Source of the DNA: Hydrogenovibrio sp. UBA654
GTDB lineage: Bacteria; Pseudomonadota; Gammaproteobacteria; Thiomicrospirales; Thiomicrospiraceae
Length of the DNA stretch: 20,531 nucleotides
Reading direction: 5' to 3'
NCBI GenBank assembly: GCA_002299585.1
Contig: DBOE01000052.1
Coordinates: forward strand, 11,929 to 32,459
Shown: in pieces, positions 7,492 to 14,841 of the stretch
How positions within the stretch are numbered: position 1 is the first letter of the stretch
Layout: every line of letters begins with the position of its first letter
Program-made: the position numbers and the translations under genes
The notes under the pieces: generated by a model
What the model saw: the letters and a program-made list of their open reading frames with translations, nothing else
What the model was told of the DNA's origin: nothing
Databases searched by the model: none

Positions 7492-8245
7492 TCTAGCTAA
7501 AAAATATTTACAACAATATAGATTTGATACTGATTTTTTAGATAGGGTACCTTCAACCAGCCAATTTTTAAAAGATAAATTAAAAAGTGAAAATAAACCA
7601 GATCTGAGACTTTTTTGTAATGCTTTAGAGCAATCTGCAGGGTATGGACAAAGGCAAAGATCTTGGTTTTCTAGTGAGCAATCATTAAAGTTTTCGTTGG
7701 CATTTAGTGTGGCAAATGATTTAAAAAAACTATTTCCAGCTAGTTTGCATCTGGCTTTGCTGTTACGAGAAATTTTGTCTTTCTTTCATGCGGAGCAATT
7801 AAAAGTTAAGTGGCCTAATGATATATATTCTGCAAAAGGTAAAGTTTGCGGTATTTTAACTGAAGTTGTTAATATACCTAGTTGTTCGGTTAGCTATGTG
7901 GTAATTGGCATAGGTATTAATGTGGGTGAAGCTCCTATAAATAATGATTTTAAAGCCGATGTAGTTGTTGGTTTAGATATTAATAATTTACTGGAACTAC
8001 TTTTACCAAAAATAACTCAGATATTTAATTGTGGTGAAAAGGATAATCTAAACTTACTTGCTCAATGGCACAAGGTTGATTTTTTTACAAAAGATTGCCC
8101 TGTTATTATTAGTGATGGTAAAGTAGACGCTCTAGGGGTTTACAAAGGTTTGTCTAATAATTATATGCCAAGAGTTCAAATAGATAATCAAATTGTGGAA
8201 TATAAATCGGCAAATATTTCTCTTACAAAGGTTTTGGATAAATGA
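7481..8245 (+). CDS. birA: Biotin--protein ligase, catalytic type without HTH
   Basis: Attaches biotin to the carrier subunit of acetyl-CoA carboxylase through biotinyl-AMP. The 254 residues contain the substrate-binding PSTS (24-27), the adenylate loop GYGQRQRSW (54-62), KWPND (110-114), GILTE (124-128) and VIGIGINVG (141-149), then a small C-terminal domain. The N-terminal winged helix of E. coli BirA is absent, so it should not act as a biotin-operon repressor. The ATG lies inside the galE end with no clear ribosome-binding site, suggesting translational coupling. It overlaps coaX by 4 bases (ATGA). A birA-coaX pair is a recurrent arrangement in bacteria; galE in front is less expected. 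Confidence 0.93.
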   Translation: MAINLAKKYLQQYRFDTDFLDRVPSTSQFLKDKLKSENKPDLRLFCNALEQSAGYGQRQRSWFSSEQSLKFSLAFSVANDLKKLFPASLHLALLLREILSFFHAEQLKVKWPNDIYSAKGKVCGILTEVVNIPSCSVSYVVIGIGINVGEAPINNDFKADVVVGLDINNLLELLLPKITQIFNCGEKDNLNLLAQWHKVDFFTKDCPVIISDGKVDALGVYKGLSNNYMPRVQIDNQIVEYKSANISLTKVLDK

Positions 8246-8982
8246 ATGTTATTTTTGTGGAGGTAGGTAATAGCCGAACTAAAATTGCTTATTTAGAAAA
8301 TGATAATTATGATTTTATTAGTGCAACATTTAATGATCAGCTTGATGATGATTTTTTTTCTGAGCTATCATCTTTTAACTTAAACCCAGCTAAAATTTAT
8401 TTTGCTTCGGTTACCTCTTCTGGCTTAAATAGTATTTTATTGAGTTTGCTGACAGAATATTTTGACATAATTCCTGTAGTGTTAACTACCCAAAAACAAT
8501 GTTGTGGAGTTGTTAATGGCTATCAGGACTTTGCTAAGCTAGGGGTTGATCGTTGGTTGTCTATTTTGGTAGCAACAGATATAGCTGATAAAGCTATTAT
8601 AATAAGTGCTGGTACCGCTATAACTGTAGATTTAGTTATTGATAGAGTCCATAAAGGAGGATTTATTGTTCCAGGTTTACATCTAATGCGTAAAATGGTT
8701 GTTGAAGATTTAGATTTAGTTAATTTTGAACAAATAACTGACCATGTAGAAAATAGTTTACTACCAAATACAACTAGAGATGCTGTGTTAGGAGGTACTC
8801 TTTACATGGTAGCCGCTTTTTTAAATACAGTTATAGAAGATTTTAAGTTGGAAGAAGTTAGCGATTTAAAAATAATAGCCTCTGGAGGGGATTTTGCAAA
8901 AATACGGCCTTTACTTAGCTATGAGGTTGAGGAAATTACTGATTTAGTTATTCAGGGCATGATAAAAGTATTTAAAAGTTAG
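8242..8982 (+). CDS. coaX: Type III pantothenate kinase, atypical active-site residues
   Basis: By homology, the first enzyme of coenzyme A synthesis, an ASKHA-fold kinase of 246 residues. Recognisable parts are VGNSRTK (8-14), LGVDRW with Asp103 (the proposed catalytic base in the family), SAGTAITVD (122-130), GGFIVPG (139-145) and ASGGD near the end. Two normally invariant acidic residues differ: the DxGN motif is ExGN (Glu7), and the DxGT motif begins with Ser122. The enzyme may be a variant or impaired; the fold assignment itself is secure. The start overlaps the birA stop (ATGA), with AAAGG about a dozen bases upstream. A run of eight T lies at 8352-8359. Confidence 0.88.
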   Translation: MNVIFVEVGNSRTKIAYLENDNYDFISATFNDQLDDDFFSELSSFNLNPAKIYFASVTSSGLNSILLSLLTEYFDIIPVVLTTQKQCCGVVNGYQDFAKLGVDRWLSILVATDIADKAIIISAGTAITVDLVIDRVHKGGFIVPGLHLMRKMVVEDLDLVNFEQITDHVENSLLPNTTRDAVLGGTLYMVAAFLNTVIEDFKLEEVSDLKIIASGGDFAKIRPLLSYEVEEITDLVIQGMIKVFKS

Positions 8983-8992
8983 GTTTTTTTAG

Positions 8993-9009
8993 TTATTCAG
9001 AAGACCCCT
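8993..9009 (+). repeat. Dispersed short repeat, degenerate copy E
   Basis: TTATTCAGAAGACCCCT matches 13 of 17 positions of the repeat at 204-220 and, like copy D, sits just after a stop codon (coaX). The match is weak on its own and is supported mainly by its position. Confidence 0.3.
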
Positions 9010-9035
9010 TAAATTTTTATGACTTTTTAAGGTCT
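9002..9035 (+). terminator. Imperfect stem-loop after coaX
   Basis: AGACC-CC-TTAAA (9002-9013) can pair with TTTAAGGTCT (9026-9035), leaving a two-base bulge. No T-run follows, so it would be a poor Rho-independent terminator. It could instead act as a processing or regulatory hairpin ahead of the cus operon. Confidence 0.3.
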
Positions 9036-9044
9036 ATTTAGGTG

Positions 9045-9071
9045 TAATATTTTTTTAAGACAGTATCTTAA
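9045..9071 (+). promoter_or_regulatory. Probable cus operon promoter and operator
   Basis: TAATAT at 9045-9050, preceded by TG, is a plausible -10. Right after it lies a perfect inverted repeat TTAAGA-CAGTA-TCTTAA (9055-9071) covering the expected transcription start. A dyad there suits a repressor site, or in RNA a hairpin that would cover the AAGG ribosome-binding site at 9070-9073. The sequence does not match the copper operators I know (CueR, CopY), and no regulator gene lies nearby. Confidence 0.45.
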
Positions 9072-9081
9072 GGTTATTTTT

Positions 9082-10329
9082 ATGCAATATTTTTATGCCA
9101 TTTTATTTTTATTAGCTTCTGTTACGGTCTTGGCAGAGCAAGATCATTCCACGCACCTGCCTTCTAAGGCACAGCCTCTTGAACTAGGGGCAGACTCTAG
9201 TAATGAAATATTTAAATTCATTTGCCCTATGCACCCACAAATTATTCGTGATCATCAAGGAATCTGCCCTATTTGTGGTATGGACTTGGTTAAAAAAAAG
9301 TTTGATATCTCTGCACAATCACCAGTTATTGGGGTTAATAAAATTGGTGCAGATGGTTTAAAACAAGGCTTAGCAATTAGAACAACTAGAGTGCAAAAAA
9401 CCACCTTATGGCAGTATATTCCAACTTTTGGTAAGGTTGTTCCTAATAAAAATAATGTAGTACACATTCATACTAGGTCTATTGGCTGGTTAAGTGATTT
9501 GGGAGTGGTTAGTGAGGGGGATTATATTAATAAGGGAGAGCTATTATATCGCTTATATTCCCCAGAGATAGTCTCGGCACAGCAAGACTTATTATTAGCA
9601 TTGCAAAATATAAAACGCCAGGGGAACAAAGCCCAGCCATTGTTGAATTCGGCTAGAAATAGGTTAAAATTATTAAATCTGTCTGATGTGGTTATTAAGC
9701 TCATTGAGAAGGGCAAAAAAGTAATCAATGATGTGCCTTTTTACGCTCCACAAAGTGGCGTGGCAGTAGAATTAATTGTACAAAACGGCATGTTTGTTAA
9801 TAGAAATATCCAGTTAATGAAGCTAGAAAATTATAGTTCAGTTTGGGTGGAAGCTGAGGTACTACCCTTGCAACAGCAGTGGGTAAAAAAGAATTTAAGT
9901 GTTAATATTGAAACTGATGCTGTGCCAAACCATCGTTGGGAAAGTAGCATTGAATATATCTATCCGATAATTGATAGCAAAACCCAAGCCTTAAAAATTA
10001 GGCTACCGTTAGCTAATCAAGATAGTTTGTTAAAACCTAATATGCTAGTTAATGTAGAAATTTATGGTGGTCCTAAGCATGAAGTTTTAGCAATTCCGCA
10101 AGAAGCAATTATTGATGATGGTCAACAAAAACGGGTAGTTGTACAACAAGCAGATGGTAAGTTTAGTGTACAAAAGGTTGTTACTGGCATGGTTAGTCGA
10201 GATATTGTTGAGATTTATAGTGGTTTAAATGAAAATGATAAAATTGTTATTTCTGGGCAATTTTTAATTGATTCAGAAAGCCAAATTCAGTCTAACTTGC
10301 GTCGTTTATTAACGACTCCCTCTCATTAA
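9082..10329 (+). CDS. cusB: Copper/silver efflux periplasmic adaptor, CusB/SilB type
   Basis: Membrane-fusion protein of 415 residues that bridges the RND pump and the outer-membrane channel and hands over Cu(I) or Ag(I). A signal peptide covers about 1-18. A heavy-metal-binding domain follows, with CPMH (48-51) and CPICGMD (62-68). Then come the hairpin and lipoyl region (VVPNKNN to about 240, including FYAPQSGVAVELIVQNG) and the beta-barrel and membrane-proximal domains (ending near 410). This N-terminal domain is known in CusB/SilB relatives and may do the work of the missing CusF chaperone. AAGG 8 bases before the ATG sets the start. It is separated from cusA by only 10 bases. Confidence 0.93.
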   Translation: MQYFYAILFLLASVTVLAEQDHSTHLPSKAQPLELGADSSNEIFKFICPMHPQIIRDHQGICPICGMDLVKKKFDISAQSPVIGVNKIGADGLKQGLAIRTTRVQKTTLWQYIPTFGKVVPNKNNVVHIHTRSIGWLSDLGVVSEGDYINKGELLYRLYSPEIVSAQQDLLLALQNIKRQGNKAQPLLNSARNRLKLLNLSDVVIKLIEKGKKVINDVPFYAPQSGVAVELIVQNGMFVNRNIQLMKLENYSSVWVEAEVLPLQQQWVKKNLSVNIETDAVPNHRWESSIEYIYPIIDSKTQALKIRLPLANQDSLLKPNMLVNVEIYGGPKHEVLAIPQEAIIDDGQQKRVVVQQADGKFSVQKVVTGMVSRDIVEIYSGLNENDKIVISGQFLIDSESQIQSNLRRLLTTPSH

Positions 10330-10339
10330 TAGGGGGGAT

Positions 10340-13300
10340 ATGATTAATAAAATTATAGAAATATCTATTAAAAATAGGCTGTTAGTTTTACTGCTAAGTC
10401 TTGCTATGGGTGTTTGGGGCTGGCAGTCATTTAACAAAATATCTTTAGATGCTATTCCTGATTTATCTGATGTACAGGTTATTATTAAAACTTCTTTTGC
10501 TGGGCAAACACCACAGGTAATAGAAGATCAAGTTACTTATCCAATTGCTAGTTTAATGATGTCAGTGCCGAAGTCTAAATCGGTTCGAGCCTATTCTTTT
10601 TTTGGTGATTCTTATGTGTATGTGCTGTTTGAAGATGGAACAAATCCCTATTGGGCAAGAACTAGGGTTTTAGAATATTTAAACCAAGTAAAAGCTGATT
10701 TACCCGCTGGTGTACAACCAAGTTTAGGACCCGATGCTTCGGGAGTAGGCTGGGTTTATCAGTATGCCTTGGTTGATAGGACTAATAGCCATGATTTAGC
10801 ACAATTACGCAGTTTACAAGATTGGTTTTTAAAGTTTGAATTACAATCCGTGGCAGGGGTAGCAGAAGTTGCTCCGGTTGGTGGTATGCTGAAACAATAT
10901 CAGGTAATTATTGACCCAAATAAACTAAGATTTTATGGGCTTAGTTTATCAACCGTGCAAGCGGCTATTAAAAAAAGCACTGCCGCTATTGGGGCATCGG
11001 TTATTGAGCAGGCAGAAGCTGAATATATGGTAGCTTTAAAAGGTTATGTTACTAAGCTAGATGATTTAAAGCAGTCATTTGTTGGTTTGTCATCGGTTAA
11101 TAATACCCCTGTTTTATTAGCAGATATTGCGAAGGTACAGCTAGGAGCAAAATCTCGCCGAGGCATTGCAGAGCTTAATGGTGAGGGAGAGGTAGTTGGT
11201 GGCATAGTTATTATGCGAGCAGGAGAAAATGCCCAGCAGGTTATTAAAGAGGTTAAAAATCGTTTAGCACAAATAAAGTCAGGCTTACCAAAAGGTGTTG
11301 AAATAGTTGAAGTTTATGATAGGTCTGCTCTTATTGAACGCAGTGTGCAAACTCTAACGGACAAGTTATTGGAAGAGATGCTAGTAGTGGCATTTATTTC
11401 ATTATTATTTTTAATGCATTTTCGCTCAGCAATGGTGGCAATTATATCTTTACCCTTAGGTATTTTAGGGGCATTTATCATTTTAGAAAATATGGGGGTA
11501 TCGGCGAATATCATGAGTTTGGGAGGTATAGCAATTGCCATAGGAACCATGGTTGATGCTGCTATTGTAATGATTGAAAATGCTCATAAACACCTTGAAG
11601 CCTATAAAGAAAAACATGGTAAAAATGCCGAGGGGGGGTGGCATTGGCAGGTTATTATGGATTCTGCCAAGCAGGTTGGCTTGCCGTTATTTTTATCTTT
11701 ATTAATTATTGCGATTAGCTTTGTACCTATTTTTGCCTTGCAAGAACAAGCAGGGCGTTTATTTACCTCACTAGCCTTAACTAAAACTCTAGTGATGGCA
11801 GTAGCTGCTGGTTTAGCGATTAGCCTAGTGCCGGTATTAATTGGTTATTTTGTGCGAGGTAATTTGCCATCGGAAACTAAAAACCCGATTAATAAAGGGC
11901 TGATTTGGTTATATAAACCTATATTAGCGTTTTTATTAAAATGGCCAAAAACGGTGATTGTAGTTGCGGTATTGACCATGTTTAGTGTTATTTATCCTTG
12001 GCAAAATTTAGGCTCGCAATTTATGCCAGAGTTTGAAGAAGGTGATTTGCTCTATATGCCGACTACTTTGCCAGGATTATCAATCGGTAATGCTCAAGCA
12101 CTGTTGCAACAGAGCAATGCCTTGATTAAATCTTTTCCTGAAGTTAAAACCGTGTTTGGTAAAATTGGGCGGGCAGACACTGCCACCGACCCTGCCCCAT
12201 TAACGATGATTGAAACCACGATTCAATTAAAAGATAAATCACAATGGCGTGCAGGCATGACCTTAGATAAATTAATTGTGGAGTTAAATGAAAAGGTTAA
12301 TTTCCCTGGTTTAACCAATGCATGGGTACAACCGATAAAAACTAGAATTGACATGCTATCAACTGGTATAAAAACTCCAATAGGTATTAAAATTTCTGGT
12401 GATGATCTAAAAATAATTGCAAAAATTGGCGAAGATGTAGAGCGAGTAATAACGGTCTTAGATGGCACGCTATCTGCCTATGCTGATCGAGTGGGAGGGG
12501 GTAGATATATTGATATAGTACCTAATCGCAAGCAAATGGCTTTATATGGGTTAAAAATGCAGGAACTTGCTGATATTTTAGCCGTAGCGGTTGGCGGTAG
12601 AGTTTTGCAAACCACTCTTGAGGGTCGGCAAAGATATACTATGAATTTGCGTTATCCACAACAATGGCGAAACTCGGTAGAAAAGTTACAAACTCTGCCA
12701 ATTATTACCATAGATGGAAATCAATTACAGCTAGGTATGGTGGCTGAGGTGATTATTAAACTAGGTCCAACGATGATTAAATCAGAAAATGCTCGTTTAA
12801 ATGGCTGGGTATTTGTTGATTTAAAAGCAGATGTTGATTTAGCAAGTTTTGTAGAAAAAGCACAACAAATAGTTGCCGATAAAGTTAGTTTACCAGCAGG
12901 TTATAGTTTGCAATGGACAGGTCAGTATCAGTATCTAATTAAAGCCCAGCAAACCTTACAACAAATTGTGCCGATGACTATTTTAATTATTTTTATCCTG
13001 TTATATATTATTTTTAAAAATGTAGTCGAAGCCCTAATGATTTTATTAGTAGTGCCTTTTGCCCTCTTAGGCTCGGTATGGTTTGTTTGGTGGTTAGGTT
13101 ATGATTATTCAGTAGCTGTGGCAGTGGGCATGATAGCTTTAGCGGGGGTGGTAGCAGAGTTTGGGGTAATAATGCTAATGTATATTAATGAAGCAATTAA
13201 AACCGCCCAACAACAAAACCAACTAAATAATCAGCAACAATTATTAACGGCTATTATGCAAGGAGCGGTGCAAAGAGTTCGCCCCAAAGCCATGACCGTA

Positions 13301-13504
13301 CTAATGATTGTATTTGGTTTAATGCCAATAATGTATGGTTCAGGCACAGGTTCAGAAGTAATGCAACGCATCGCTGCCCCAATGATTGGCGGAATGATTT
13401 CAGCACCTATTGTGTCGATGGTATTAATACCTGTTTTGATGTATTTATTAATGAGTAGAAGGTTGTTTAATAAAATTTCTTTTGAGGAGGCTAAAAATGT
13501 CTAG
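10340..13504 (+). CDS. cusA: Copper/silver RND efflux pump, CusA/SilA type
   Basis: Inner-membrane, proton-driven pump of 1054 residues, close to the 1047 of E. coli CusA. It has the RND plan of 12 membrane helices and two large periplasmic loops. The methionine triad that binds Cu(I)/Ag(I) in E. coli CusA falls at the same numbers: Met573 in LYMPTTLPG, Met623 in PLTMIETT, Met672 in RIDMLSTG. The proton-relay aspartate of helix 4 is Asp406 in GTMVDAAIV. These features support monovalent copper or silver rather than zinc or cobalt. The ribosome-binding site is a run of six G (10332-10337) immediately before the ATG. A run of seven G lies in the coding sequence at 11632-11638. The end overlaps cusC by 8 bases. 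Confidence 0.95.
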   Translation: MINKIIEISIKNRLLVLLLSLAMGVWGWQSFNKISLDAIPDLSDVQVIIKTSFAGQTPQVIEDQVTYPIASLMMSVPKSKSVRAYSFFGDSYVYVLFEDGTNPYWARTRVLEYLNQVKADLPAGVQPSLGPDASGVGWVYQYALVDRTNSHDLAQLRSLQDWFLKFELQSVAGVAEVAPVGGMLKQYQVIIDPNKLRFYGLSLSTVQAAIKKSTAAIGASVIEQAEAEYMVALKGYVTKLDDLKQSFVGLSSVNNTPVLLADIAKVQLGAKSRRGIAELNGEGEVVGGIVIMRAGENAQQVIKEVKNRLAQIKSGLPKGVEIVEVYDRSALIERSVQTLTDKLLEEMLVVAFISLLFLMHFRSAMVAIISLPLGILGAFIILENMGVSANIMSLGGIAIAIGTMVDAAIVMIENAHKHLEAYKEKHGKNAEGGWHWQVIMDSAKQVGLPLFLSLLIIAISFVPIFALQEQAGRLFTSLALTKTLVMAVAAGLAISLVPVLIGYFVRGNLPSETKNPINKGLIWLYKPILAFLLKWPKTVIVVAVLTMFSVIYPWQNLGSQFMPEFEEGDLLYMPTTLPGLSIGNAQALLQQSNALIKSFPEVKTVFGKIGRADTATDPAPLTMIETTIQLKDKSQWRAGMTLDKLIVELNEKVNFPGLTNAWVQPIKTRIDMLSTGIKTPIGIKISGDDLKIIAKIGEDVERVITVLDGTLSAYADRVGGGRYIDIVPNRKQMALYGLKMQELADILAVAVGGRVLQTTLEGRQRYTMNLRYPQQWRNSVEKLQTLPIITIDGNQLQLGMVAEVIIKLGPTMIKSENARLNGWVFVDLKADVDLASFVEKAQQIVADKVSLPAGYSLQWTGQYQYLIKAQQTLQQIVPMTILIIFILLYIIFKNVVEALMILLVVPFALLGSVWFVWWLGYDYSVAVAVGMIALAGVVAEFGVIMLMYINEAIKTAQQQNQLNNQQQLLTAIMQGAVQRVRPKAMTVLMIVFGLMPIMYGSGTGSEVMQRIAAPMIGGMISAPIVSMVLIPVLMYLLMSRRLFNKISFEEAKNV

Positions 13505-14738
13505 ATTATTTTGGTTATTATTTATATCATTATTTTTTATTTTCAAGCAAGCAGTGGCAACAGAATTAAAACAACACCCCAAAGAATTACAAAAGTTATT
13601 TATTGCGGCACTAGAAAATAGCCCAAGACTACAAATAGCAAAGGCAAATTTAGCTTATGTTGGAGGTCAGCAACAACTAACTAATTCATATAAAAAAGTG
13701 GATGTTCGATTAAAGTCAGAGCTAAGTTATGCGGCTATGAAAAATCAACAATTTCCACGAACCGCTAATCAACTGGTTGGCACTTATCCCTTGTATCAAC
13801 CAGATATAAATAATCTAGCTGAGGCAGAAAGTTTTGCATTAAAAGCGGCTAAATTACAGCTAGAAAGTGAACGACAGCTGTTATTTTTTGAAATATCCAA
13901 AGATTATTTTCAATATCATCAGCAACTAGCACAGATAAAGTTTTTAGAACAAGAGCGCCGTTTAATTAAAAATCTTTTAACCCTGTTTAAGCAACGCCTT
14001 GAATTAGGAGAAAAAAAATTTAATTTAATTGCTACAATGCAAGCAGAACTAGACGCCAACCAAACAAGTTTACTATTCGCTTTAGAAAAAAAATGGGCTT
14101 TGCAAATAAAATTAGAAGAGTTAGTTGGCAAAAAAGTATTAATCCAAGGCTTAGCCACCCCCCCCCTACCGACGAAGGTTAATTTACAAAATATGGATGT
14201 TACTCAGCACCCTAAATTACAACGGCTTATGATGTTAGAAAAATCAGCAACTAAAAAAATAAATTATCAGCAAACCAAGGATAGTCTTAAGTTAGATGCT
14301 TTTATGGCAGGGGTTTATAATGACTCAAATGGTAATTTTTATGATGACATGCAAGGCATTAGGGGGGGGGTTAAGCTAGAAATCCCTTTGTATATAGGAG
14401 GCAGAACCAGTGCTAACATTGCTAAAGCCAGAGCTAATAAAAATATAGCTAATGCAAAATATCAAGCATTAAAACTTAAATTAATTGCGGATTCAAAAAC
14501 CGCACATCTAACGTATAACTCCAGTTTAGCAATGATAGTAACCATAAAATCTTCAATAATTTATTATAAACAATCTATACAAGCTGTCGAACACAGCATA
14601 ATCTCAGGATCTCAAGATGGTCTAGATTTAATAAAAGCCGAAAGATTATTAAATAAAGCTAAAGAAGAAATGAATATAACTAGAATTAAAGCCTGGCTAA
14701 ATTGGTATAAGTTTATTTGGAGTACAGGTAGATTATAA
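13497..14738 (+). CDS. cusC: TolC-family outer-membrane channel of the Cus system
   Basis: Third gene of the operon and presumed exit duct for the pump. I start it at ATG 13497, which follows a strong GAGGAGG (13484-13490) at ideal spacing and begins a signal peptide (about 1-21, ending AVA); the frame runs five residues further upstream to a TTG. The 413-residue product has long glutamine- and lysine-rich helical segments and two TolC-like repeats, the second with RGGVKLEIPLYIGGR. It has no lipobox cysteine, unlike E. coli CusC, and is shorter than its 457 residues. Two nine-base homopolymers lie inside: C at 14158-14166 and G at 14362-14370; loss or gain of one base in either would truncate the protein. 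The family call is firm; the gene symbol rests on operon position. Confidence 0.85.
   Translation: MSRLFWLLFISLFFIFKQAVATELKQHPKELQKLFIAALENSPRLQIAKANLAYVGGQQQLTNSYKKVDVRLKSELSYAAMKNQQFPRTANQLVGTYPLYQPDINNLAEAESFALKAAKLQLESERQLLFFEISKDYFQYHQQLAQIKFLEQERRLIKNLLTLFKQRLELGEKKFNLIATMQAELDANQTSLLFALEKKWALQIKLEELVGKKVLIQGLATPPLPTKVNLQNMDVTQHPKLQRLMMLEKSATKKINYQQTKDSLKLDAFMAGVYNDSNGNFYDDMQGIRGGVKLEIPLYIGGRTSANIAKARANKNIANAKYQALKLKLIADSKTAHLTYNSSLAMIVTIKSSIIYYKQSIQAVEHSIISGSQDGLDLIKAERLLNKAKEEMNITRIKAWLNWYKFIWSTGRL
14158..14166 (+). repeat. Homopolymer tract of nine C in cusC
   Basis: Nine consecutive C encode part of Thr-Pro-Pro-Leu at about codons 221-224. Synonymous T- or A-ending codons are the norm elsewhere in this AT-rich window, so the unbroken run stands out. 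Confidence 0.9.
14362..14370 (+). repeat. Homopolymer tract of nine G in cusC
   Basis: Nine consecutive G encode part of Arg-Gly-Gly-Val at about codons 289-292, some 200 bases after the poly-C tract. It lies just before the second membrane-barrel strand region of the channel. Confidence 0.9.
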
Positions 14739-14754
14739 AATATTAATGTTTAAA

Positions 14755-14780
14755 AAAACTGCACAGTTTTACTATAAAAT
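14755..14780 (+). promoter_or_regulatory. Palindrome and possible -10 box between cusC and glmS
   Basis: AAAACTG-CA-CAGTTTT (14755-14770) is a perfect seven-base inverted repeat that can fold with a GCAC loop. It is followed at once by TATAAAAT (14773-14780), a plausible -10 for glmS. The stem may be a weak terminator of the cus operon or an operator for glmS; its overlap with the -35/-10 spacer favours a regulatory role slightly. Confidence 0.35.
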
Positions 14781-14841
14781 GTATCTTAGTAGTTTGTTGT
14801 GCCATCAAAAGCCAAATTAAAATTGGATAAAGGTAAAAAGT

